Shown here one piece after another: positions 34,332-41,619 of a DNA stretch of 64,000 bases. The notes beneath the pieces are model-generated. The model saw nothing but the letters and a program-made list of their open reading frames with translations, was not told where the DNA came from and searched no databases. Source of the DNA: Bog-159 sp963756605 (GTDB lineage: Bacteria > Acidobacteriota > Terriglobia > Bryobacterales > Bryobacteraceae). The stretch lies in contig CAVWOT010000021.1 of assembly GCA_963756605.1 (NCBI GenBank), positions 248,001-312,000 on the forward strand, given 5' to 3'. Position 1 is the first letter of the stretch, and each line of letters starts with the position of its first letter. Position numbers and translations under genes: made by a program.

Positions 34332-35941
34332 CTGGCGAGTGCGGCGGCTTCCGGCTGTGTACGTCTGACGAGTACTTTGCGCGCCGTTTCCAGCAGCGCT
34401 TGGGCTTTGGGCATAGCCTCGACGGCGCGTTCGACTTCCGGATCGGTCTCCATGGCGACCCGGTCGCTCTCATCAAGGTTGAACGCGGTGATGTACATTT
34501 CGCGTTTCAACAGGCGCTTGATCCAATCGGCATCCTGGGTGAATTCGGCCTCCGTGAAATCGTAGTTCTGTTTCAGCAGATAGTCGTGGAATTCATTCAG
34601 AGTGGTGGCATCGGGCGACCAGCCTTTGGGCAACTTGGCGGAGTGCAGGCCGAAATACGAGCGCGTGAAATTGAAGAACGCCGACTTTACGTAAAGCTCA
34701 GTCTCCAGGTGGTCAAACTTGGGTTGCGCGTACTTCTCATCGGGTGTAATGCCGCCGCCGCCATAGACCGTCCGGCCGCCGTCAGTCATCTTCACATCCT
34801 GCATGTCCTTCGGTTCGTCCTTGTGATAGTAGTAATCGAAGAACGATTGATTAGTATAATCGCGTTGGATCAGGCGGCCGCTGGGCGTATAGAAATGTGC
34901 CGTGGTCAGTGCCAGACCGGTATTTTCGGAGAGGGGATAAACGGTCTGTACTAAGCCCTTTCCAAAAGTAGTCTCACCCAGAATCCAGGCGCGATCATGA
35001 TCCTGCAAAGCTCCGGCCACAATCTCAGCCGCCGAAGCCGAAGAGCGATTTACCAGCACGACGACAGGGTAATCATGCCCATGGTTCCCGTTCCTCGCGG
35101 TGTAAACTTTTTCCGGTGAAGAGCGGCCGTGATGGGAAACGATGGTTTGCCCTTTTTGCAGGAATTTGTCGGCGACAGCCACTCCTTCGTTGAGCAGGCC
35201 GCCGGGATTATTGCGCAAATCGAGCACCAGTCCGTGGATGTTGTTTTCACCCAGTTTCTTCAGCGCGTCTTCCAGTTCCTTGCTAGTGGTTTCGTTGAAC
35301 TGTTCGACAAAAACGTAAGCAATGCCAGGTTTTAACCAGATGGCGTTCTTGACGCTATCGCGCGAAATTTCATCGCGAATGACCGTAAAGGTGATCGGCT
35401 GATCGCTTCCTTCACGCGAAACCACAATCGTAACCTGCGTGCCGCGCGGACCTTTCAGAAGATCGGCGACTTCGGTGGTGCTGAGATTGTCGGTGGACTT
35501 ATCGTTCACCTTCATAATAATGTCGCCCGGCCGGAGGCCCGCCTTATAAGCCGGCGAACCAGGGAACGGCGCCACCACAATGGTTTTGCCGTTAAACGGC
35601 TGAACCTTCATGCCGACACCGAAATAGTGACCCCGCTGGTCTTCCCGGAGGAGTTCGTAGTCGCGGGGATCGAAGAAATTGGTATGCGGGTCGAGGGTGC
35701 GGAGCATGCCCGGAATGGCACCCTTATAGATGGCTTTGTCAGGATCGACTTTGTCGGCAAAGTTCTGTTCCACCAGGCCATACACACTGGTAAAGGACTT
35801 CAGACTGGAGCCAATCTCGTCGCCGTCGCCAACCGTCGCGGCTGCATGGACTTGGGGGCCGAAGATGCCGCCCAGAAGAGAACACAGAAAAACGATGCCA
35901 AGAAAGAGAAAAAGCCGCTTTTGGGCCATCCGGGAAACCAT
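34328..35941 (-). CDS. S41-family C-terminal processing peptidase
   Basis: 537 residues (or from the ATG four codons later at 35929). An N-terminal hydrophobic signal/anchor (RLFLFLGIVFLCSLLGGIFG) is followed by a PDZ domain (about 105-190) with FPGSPAYKAGLRPGDII. The serine-lysine catalytic core has DLRNNPGG, Ser301 (NRSSASAAEIVAGAL) and Lys328 (TTFGKGLVQT). It processes or degrades periplasmic proteins from their C-termini. A TATACT box and AAGGTAAGG ribosome-binding site precede the start. It overlaps guaA by four bases, a partnership with no obvious functional logic. Confidence 0.93.
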   Translation of the reverse strand: MVSRMAQKRLFLFLGIVFLCSLLGGIFGPQVHAAATVGDGDEIGSSLKSFTSVYGLVEQNFADKVDPDKAIYKGAIPGMLRTLDPHTNFFDPRDYELLREDQRGHYFGVGMKVQPFNGKTIVVAPFPGSPAYKAGLRPGDIIMKVNDKSTDNLSTTEVADLLKGPRGTQVTIVVSREGSDQPITFTVIRDEISRDSVKNAIWLKPGIAYVFVEQFNETTSKELEDALKKLGENNIHGLVLDLRNNPGGLLNEGVAVADKFLQKGQTIVSHHGRSSPEKVYTARNGNHGHDYPVVVLVNRSSASAAEIVAGALQDHDRAWILGETTFGKGLVQTVYPLSENTGLALTTAHFYTPSGRLIQRDYTNQSFFDYYYHKDEPKDMQDVKMTDGGRTVYGGGGITPDEKYAQPKFDHLETELYVKSAFFNFTRSYFGLHSAKLPKGWSPDATTLNEFHDYLLKQNYDFTEAEFTQDADWIKRLLKREMYITAFNLDESDRVAMETDPEVERAVEAMPKAQALLETARKVLVRRTQPEAAALAR

Positions 35942-36006
35942 CCTTACCTTGAGTATACCTGATGATTTGACGCGGCAGGGAAAGGTTTGGTCTCACGGAC
36001 ATCGCG

Positions 36007-36564
36007 CTAAACGTGCCGCGAGCGGTCCAGGACCAGTTCGCGATGCTCTCCCATCATGCGGTTCACCACATGGCAGTTCCAGCATACCGGCTGGTGTGTT
36101 GCCAGGACATCCGGCACATCGGCGGCCGCCACTTCGTGCCATTCGACAGTCCGGTGCTCCGCGTTCAGCAGCGCGGGCTCGTTGTCGGCCCAGTGAATCT
36201 CACCGATGGGCTTGCCGCACAGGGCGCAATTCTTCCCGCGGTACCACTGGGTCAGGACATGGCGCACCAGGCAATCCTCCGGCGCGGCTTCGATCTGCCG
36301 CAGGCACTCCTGGCCGCAGTCCTGGCGCTCCGGCCACCGCGAACAAGACTTCAGCCGCAGATCCGTTTTGCCTTCCAAGGTCATCAGCAGCACGTGGCTC
36401 GTATCCACCGTGACACCCGCCGGCCGGTGATTCTCAGGGCACGTAATCACGCGCTCACCGCGGAACTTCAAGTAAGCGCGGACGAAGATCAGTCCGAGAA
36501 TTGCCACCAACGCCAACAGGACGAGCGATACCCATAAATACACGCCGAAGTTGATCGTATTCAT
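36007..36564 (-). CDS. Membrane-anchored Cys-rich hypothetical protein
   Basis: 185 residues from the ATG at 36564. One N-terminal helix (about 8-28) anchors a soluble domain with ITCPENHRPAGVTVD, CSRWPERQDCGQECLRQIE, NCALCGKPIG and VCWNCHVVN. That is four cysteine clusters, so one or two metal sites are likely. It does not match cytochrome c (no CxxCH) and no family is recognised, but the start of the soluble domain looks conserved. It is divergent from the next gene. A role in envelope redox or metal handling is only a guess. Confidence 0.65.
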   Translation of the reverse strand: MNTINFGVYLWVSLVLLALVAILGLIFVRAYLKFRGERVITCPENHRPAGVTVDTSHVLLMTLEGKTDLRLKSCSRWPERQDCGQECLRQIEAAPEDCLVRHVLTQWYRGKNCALCGKPIGEIHWADNEPALLNAEHRTVEWHEVAAADVPDVLATHQPVCWNCHVVNRMMGEHRELVLDRSRHV

Positions 36565-36735
36565 ACCGGCCACCTTCCGGCCTATGTGGTGCACGCGTCT
36601 CGCCACCGCCTATGTCACAGAAATCAAAAGCACGGCGTCCACGGATTGCGTCGTTTTCCACAACCCGATTGGGTGCCTAGCCCCGGCCAATGCCCCGCAT
36701 GGCAACGAATTCCATAGAATGCGCGTCAGTCTGGT

Positions 36736-37311
36736 ATGAGTTGGCGCGCCGTAGCGGCACTGGGGGCAATACTGTTTTGCGCCCCGCCGCTGCTGCCCAC
36801 GGCTCCCTCTGACTACGATGCTGTAGTTGAGAAGTTTTCGCTCATCGAGCGGGGTCGTCTCCGGCCGGGGTCGCGCGTGGTGCTGACACCTGCCGAGTTG
36901 AACGCCTACGCGCGTCAGGAAGTCGCCGATGTGGCACCCGATGGCGTACGCAATCCACGCCTGGAACTGGGTCCCGGCACCGCTACCGCCTCCGCGCTTA
37001 TCGATTTCGGCAAGCTGCGGCGCGCCCAGGGAAAGCCGCCCGGGTTGCTGATGTCATACCTGCTGGATGGCGAGCGCCCCGTCACCATCACTGCCCGCAT
37101 CCGATCGTCGCAGGGCACCGCGACTGTGGACGTTCAGCAAGTGCAAATCTCTGGCATGACCATCGAGGGCGGTTTGCTGGACTTCCTGATCCGTGATTAC
37201 CTGATGCGGATCTATCCGAACGCCAAGATCGGACAGCCGTTCGCCTTGGGGCACCGCATCGAGCGTCTGGATGTGCAGCCCTCCGCGGTGGATGTCTTCA
37301 TCGGACGGTAA
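36736..37311 (+). CDS. Secreted hypothetical protein, LmeA/DUF2993-like
   Basis: 191 residues with a signal peptide (MSWRAVAALGAILFCAPPLLP). The C-terminal half (VTITARIRSSQGTATVDVQQ, ISGMTIEGGLLDFLIRDYL) resembles the lipid-binding TULIP-like DUF2993/LmeA proteins of the periplasm. The match is by pattern only. It is followed after 36 bp by a nucleoside hydrolase with its own -10-like box, so it may be monocistronic. Function unknown. Confidence 0.62.
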   Translation: MSWRAVAALGAILFCAPPLLPTAPSDYDAVVEKFSLIERGRLRPGSRVVLTPAELNAYARQEVADVAPDGVRNPRLELGPGTATASALIDFGKLRRAQGKPPGLLMSYLLDGERPVTITARIRSSQGTATVDVQQVQISGMTIEGGLLDFLIRDYLMRIYPNAKIGQPFALGHRIERLDVQPSAVDVFIGR

Positions 37312-37335
37312 GCGGCTGACGGCCGTCATCTGCCC

Positions 37336-37341
37336 GATAAT
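37336..37341 (+). promoter_or_regulatory. -10-like box GATAAT before the nucleoside hydrolase
   Basis: GATAAT ends 6 nt before the ATG at 37348. No Shine-Dalgarno sequence fits in the remaining space, which suggests a leaderless transcript. Confidence 0.4.
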
Positions 37342-37347
37342 GGCACT

Positions 37348-38334
37348 ATGATCCTCTGGCCGTTTCTCCTGCTCGCCGCTGCCGCGCCCGCATCAGACAA
37401 AATCGTATTTGATACCGACTGCGGTTTCTTCGGCGACGATGGCAGCGCGCTAGCGATGGTTCTCCGCAGTCCCGAAAAGGTGCAAGTGACTGCCATCACC
37501 ACGGTATCGGGCAATGTGTGGGCCGCGGAAAGCGCCGGTTACGTTACTGAAATCCTCGGCCTGCTGGGACATTCCGAAATCAAAACCTATTCCGGCGCAC
37601 AGATGCCCCTGGTGCATACGGCCGCCATGGCCAAGCTGGAGGCGCCGGTGGAATTTGATGGGGCATTCAGCCGCCCCGTGAAACTCGCGCCACTCTTCCA
37701 ACCCGCGGCGATCGATGTGATGGCCGCTGCGATTGCGCAGAATCCCGGCCAAATCACCATCCTGGCGCTGGGTCCCATGACGAATGTCGCCATGTTTCTC
37801 CGCTTGCACCCGGATCTGGAAACCAAGATCAAGCGCATCGTCTTTATGGGGGGCAACGTGCACGTGCCTGGTAACGCGTCTGCCGCGGCAGAGTTCAACT
37901 TTTGGTTCGACCCCGAGGCGGCCCAGATCGTGCTGCGATCGCGCATTCCGGCGAAAATCATGTTCCCGCTGGATATCTGCAATCACGCCGTGCTAAACAA
38001 ACCCCGCTTCGACGAGATCGTGGCCGCCGGCACGCCGATCACCGACCGGTACAAAGAAGACTATGGCCAGCGTTATCCAGGCTTTCTCAAGAATCCCCAG
38101 GCCACCGGATACCTTTGGGATGAACTGGCCGCCGCCTGGCTGCTGGACACGGGATTTGTTACGAAGTCCGACACGCAGTGGTTGGACGTAGATACCCGCT
38201 TTGGCAAGGCCTATGGCGCCACCGTTCCGTTGGACCGCAAGTTCGCGCCCGATGCCACGCCCGTTCGGGTGATGTTGGACCTCAACTACCCCCGTCTTTG
38301 GACGCTTTATAAGCGGTTGCTAACCGCCCGTTAA
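37348..38334 (+). CDS. Exported inosine/uridine-preferring nucleoside hydrolase
   Basis: 328 residues. A short hydrophobic N-terminus (MILWPFLLLAAAAPA) suggests export. The calcium-binding aspartate motif reads FDTDCGFFGDDGSALAM (Asp22, Asp24, Asp30, Asp31), a variant with two extra residues compared with DTDPGIDD but similar to some family members. MGGNV and AEFNFWFDPEAA (substrate and metal contacts) are present. It hydrolyses nucleosides to base and ribose, here probably outside the cytoplasm for salvage. Stands alone. Confidence 0.85.
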   Translation: MILWPFLLLAAAAPASDKIVFDTDCGFFGDDGSALAMVLRSPEKVQVTAITTVSGNVWAAESAGYVTEILGLLGHSEIKTYSGAQMPLVHTAAMAKLEAPVEFDGAFSRPVKLAPLFQPAAIDVMAAAIAQNPGQITILALGPMTNVAMFLRLHPDLETKIKRIVFMGGNVHVPGNASAAAEFNFWFDPEAAQIVLRSRIPAKIMFPLDICNHAVLNKPRFDEIVAAGTPITDRYKEDYGQRYPGFLKNPQATGYLWDELAAAWLLDTGFVTKSDTQWLDVDTRFGKAYGATVPLDRKFAPDATPVRVMLDLNYPRLWTLYKRLLTAR

Positions 38335-38401
38335 AGAACGCCGGCGTGGGCGCCTGGCTGCAGGACTGGAGCCCTGCCCCACTGCCTGTGAAAAACTCGT
38401 A

Positions 38402-38407
38402 TACAAT
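38402..38407 (+). promoter_or_regulatory. -10-like box TACAAT before the TIGR03437 gene
   Basis: TACAAT ends 6 nt before the ATG at 38414, again without room for a ribosome-binding site. The first ~75 coding bases are unusually AT-rich, which would keep a leaderless 5' end unstructured. Confidence 0.45.
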
Positions 38408-38413
38408 AACCCC

Positions 38414-40537
38414 ATGCGACCTAATAACTCTTTTAAATTTTTACTTTTGCTAATAAGTGCAGTAAATGTGTACGCTCAAGTACCAACCTCATGTGCAGTT
38501 ACCGCCGTACCTACGATCGTCCACTCCGAAGGTGTCGCTGAGCGGTTAGGCGATATCTCCCTGCAATGTACCGGTACCCCCGGCGTGACAGTTACCGCGA
38601 ACCTGAATATCCAACTTCCAGTGGCGGTCACCAATAACATAAATAGCAGCGGTTATTCTACGGATGCCTCGCTCTACTACCTCAGCGGCACGTCAACCGT
38701 CCCTTCGGGCGTAGCCGGACTGGTCACCAACCAAAGCATTTCGTTCAACGGGTTCCAGTTCACTTTTCCTCCCAGCGGATCGCTTTCCGTGGTCGTCGAC
38801 GATATTCGGGCAGACGCGAACCAGCTTGGGATTGGGCAGTCGACGCCAATCCAGGCATTTCTCGGCAGCACGCTTTTGCTATCTCCCAATCCTGTGACCG
38901 TAGCTAACACGCAGCAGGGCCTGCTAGCGACCAACCTGGCTGCAGCTGTTACGTGCGTAGGTTCGCCCACCCCGTCCACCATCAGTTTGACCAACCTGTT
39001 CGCCGCCGGCACCGCCGAGCAGACCACCCGCGTCACCGAAGGGTTCCCGACGTCTTTCGAGCCGATTGATTCCACCAGCACCCAGGGCACGCGCTTCCTG
39101 CTGACGTATTCCGGCATTCCCGCCGGCGCGACCATCTACGTTCCCGATGCAGTGGCCGGTTCCAGTGCCACCGTTCCCACCGCCGGCGGCGACATGGGGA
39201 CGCCAGCCACGGTCGGCCAATACACACTCGGCAGCAGCACATTGCTTCTGGTGCGTGTCTTGAATACGGATTCGACCGGTACTGGAGGCGCCTTCGCCAC
39301 GCTGCCGGCCCCCAACGGTTCCGGAGTGCTGGTGCTGGATGGAGCCAATCCTGTGCCCCTGACCAGCGGCTCCGGCTATGCTGTGTATGAGGTGGTAGAC
39401 GCCGATCCATCCGCCACCGAGAGCGCGCAAATTCCCAACTTCTTCGCCATCGCTGCCAATAGCCCGGCGTCGACTTCGAGCGGCACCGTTTCGCTGGCGC
39501 CCGTCTCGACGGTAGCCACCGCATCCAGCACCGCTCCCATTCCGCGCTTTGTAGCCGTCACACCGCCCTCGGATTGCACGGCCGAAAGCGATTGCAACGC
39601 CTTATACTATCCGCTGCTGAAAGTCACTACCACTGGCGCTCTGCAGGCCACCGCAGTGACTGCCGGGCCGCAGAAAGCGGCGGGCGTGATGCAGATCGGC
39701 AATGTCGGCGGCGGTGTGCTCGATTGGTCGGCGAGTATCACTTATACCAGCGGTTCCGGCTGGGCCTCCCTGAATCCGTCATTCGGCGTGGATAACACCG
39801 TGGCGATCCCGTTTGTCACTCCTGGATCTCTCCCGCCCGGCACTTACCAGGCCACCATCGTGATTAGTGGCGGACCGCAGGCGGGCACCCAGAGCTTCCC
39901 GATCACGATGACCGTCACTGCACCGGCGCCGCCCGCGCCGGCTGTCACGATTACCAGCATTACGGACGCCGCCGATTTCCATGCCGGTCCGGTGGTCCCC
40001 GGTTCGCTGGCTGCCGTTTTTGGAAGCAACTTCGCCGGGCAGAATGTATCCGTAACATTCAATGCGACGCCGGCGACGCTCATTTATACCGGTGCGGCGC
40101 AGATCAACGTGCGGATTCCGCCATCGCTCACCGGCCAGAACTCGGCGCAAATGGTGGTGACTGTGGATAACGTCAGCAGCGCTCCATTCACTGTGCCGCT
40201 GACTGCCATCGCGCCCGCCGTCTTCACCCCTGGCGTATTGAACCAGGACAACACCATCAACTCCAGCACTAACCCCGCGGCGCTAGGCTCGGTGCTGCAG
40301 ATCTTCGGCACAGGCATGCCGGATTCCGGCGGCGCGTTCAAGGTGACCATTCAGAATCAAGGTAACTTGACGCCCCAATATGCCGGCGCCGCGCCTGGGC
40401 TGCTGGGGCTCGAACAGGTGAACGTGGCCGTGCCTGCGAACCTGCAGGCTGGCGCCACTACCCTGACCATCTGTGTCATCGGAGCCGGCAACCAGCCGTA
40501 TTGCAGCCAACCGGAGTCGATCACCCTGAAGCCATGA
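38414..40537 (+). CDS. Secreted protein with Solibacter-type TIGR03437 C-terminal domain
   Basis: 707 residues. The signal peptide (MRPNNSFKFLLLLISAVNVYA) is encoded by AT-rich codons. The bulk is beta-rich and Ser/Thr/Gly-rich, probably several Ig-like domains. The C-terminal ~200 residues (ITSITDAADFHAGPVVPGSL, GSNFAG, AQINVRIPPSL, LQIFGTGM, GLEQVNVAVPANLQAG) match the TIGR03437 domain that is greatly expanded in Candidatus Solibacter. It is likely a cell-surface or secreted protein of unknown ligand. Overlaps the next gene as ATGA. Confidence 0.88.
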   Translation: MRPNNSFKFLLLLISAVNVYAQVPTSCAVTAVPTIVHSEGVAERLGDISLQCTGTPGVTVTANLNIQLPVAVTNNINSSGYSTDASLYYLSGTSTVPSGVAGLVTNQSISFNGFQFTFPPSGSLSVVVDDIRADANQLGIGQSTPIQAFLGSTLLLSPNPVTVANTQQGLLATNLAAAVTCVGSPTPSTISLTNLFAAGTAEQTTRVTEGFPTSFEPIDSTSTQGTRFLLTYSGIPAGATIYVPDAVAGSSATVPTAGGDMGTPATVGQYTLGSSTLLLVRVLNTDSTGTGGAFATLPAPNGSGVLVLDGANPVPLTSGSGYAVYEVVDADPSATESAQIPNFFAIAANSPASTSSGTVSLAPVSTVATASSTAPIPRFVAVTPPSDCTAESDCNALYYPLLKVTTTGALQATAVTAGPQKAAGVMQIGNVGGGVLDWSASITYTSGSGWASLNPSFGVDNTVAIPFVTPGSLPPGTYQATIVISGGPQAGTQSFPITMTVTAPAPPAPAVTITSITDAADFHAGPVVPGSLAAVFGSNFAGQNVSVTFNATPATLIYTGAAQINVRIPPSLTGQNSAQMVVTVDNVSSAPFTVPLTAIAPAVFTPGVLNQDNTINSSTNPAALGSVLQIFGTGMPDSGGAFKVTIQNQGNLTPQYAGAAPGLLGLEQVNVAVPANLQAGATTLTICVIGAGNQPYCSQPESITLKP

Positions 40538-41526
40538 TTCGCCAGCCGCGCCCGGGGGCGTTGGTTCTGATCTCTATGCTCCTGTTCTTGGGGGGCTGTG
40601 GGTATATTGGGGAACCGCTCCCTCCCTTGATGAACGTCCCCGGACGCGGCGAAAACCTGGCCGCGGTCCAGCGCGGCTCGACCCTCATCGTGCACGTCAC
40701 CTTGCCGAGTCTCACTACGGAAGGTGTCGTCATCAAACAGAGCCTGCGGCTCGATCTGCGCATCGGACCCAAGCCCGCTGGCTCGCCTAGAATCGATACC
40801 TGGGCGGAAAGCGCCAAGGCCGTGGGTGGAGCTACCGTCGCCAACAGCATCGCGGAGTATCACATCCCGGCCACTGAATGGACCGGCAAGCAGGTGCTGA
40901 TCGCGGTCAAGGTGGTCGGAGCGAACGGACGCGACGCGGGATGGTCGCCGCCTGTCGAGCTTACCGTGGTGCCGCCGCCCGAGCAGCCCCGCGATCTGAC
41001 TGCCGAAGCGGTCGCCCAGGGCGTGCGGCTCACGTGGCTGGGCAGGGAAAGCTCTTTCGTGATTCTGCGGCGTGGCCCGGAGGAGCACGATTACTCAGAG
41101 GTCGGCAAATCTCCCAAACCCGAATACATCGATACCACCGCGCAATTCGGCAAGCATTATAGCTACATGGTGCAGGCGCTGGTAAAGGTTGGACAGGGCG
41201 AGGCACAGAGCGACTTGTCGAAGGAAGCCGCCATCACGCCGCTCGATACGTTCGCTGCCGCCGCGCCCGCGGGTCTTGCGGCGGTGCCTTCGACAGCCAG
41301 CATTGAGTTGGTGTGGGAGCGTAATGGCGAGCCGAATGTCGTGGGATATCGCGTCTATCGCGCGCTCGGCAGCGGAAATCTCGAGCGGTTGGCCGATACG
41401 GTGCTCCCCGCTTATAGCGATCGTAAGATCGAAACGGGGAAGACTTATCGGTATGCGGTTAGTGCGGTGAAGCGCAACCAGGTGGAGAGTAAGCTGTCGG
41501 AGCCGGTGGAAGTCAACGCGCCTTAG
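40534..41526 (+). CDS. Lipoprotein with fibronectin type III-like domains
   Basis: 330 residues from the ATG at 40534, which overlaps the upstream stop. Lipobox FLGGC with Cys22. Two FN3-like modules can be seen: PRDLTAEAVAQGVRLTWLGR to YSYMVQAL, and PAGLAAVPSTASIELVWERN to YRYAVSAVKRN, the second with the classical GYRVYRA strand. The N-terminal ~110 residues are a separate beta-rich domain. Coupled to the TIGR03437 protein, so both probably act at the cell surface. Confidence 0.82.
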   Translation: MIRQPRPGALVLISMLLFLGGCGYIGEPLPPLMNVPGRGENLAAVQRGSTLIVHVTLPSLTTEGVVIKQSLRLDLRIGPKPAGSPRIDTWAESAKAVGGATVANSIAEYHIPATEWTGKQVLIAVKVVGANGRDAGWSPPVELTVVPPPEQPRDLTAEAVAQGVRLTWLGRESSFVILRRGPEEHDYSEVGKSPKPEYIDTTAQFGKHYSYMVQALVKVGQGEAQSDLSKEAAITPLDTFAAAAPAGLAAVPSTASIELVWERNGEPNVVGYRVYRALGSGNLERLADTVLPAYSDRKIETGKTYRYAVSAVKRNQVESKLSEPVEVNAP

Positions 41527-41619
41527 GGCGAGCGGCGCTCGCGGGGCGAGCCCTCTCGCCGTGGCTGGTGGGTAGTGGCTGGTGGCCGGTGGTTTTGTTC
41601 TTCCGGTTTGGTGCACGAC

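Noticed and set aside
41528..41542. GCGAGC-GGC-GCTCGC hairpin after the FN3 lipoprotein gene as a terminator
   Set aside because: Stable stem but followed by G-rich sequence with no T-run, so not a convincing intrinsic terminator.
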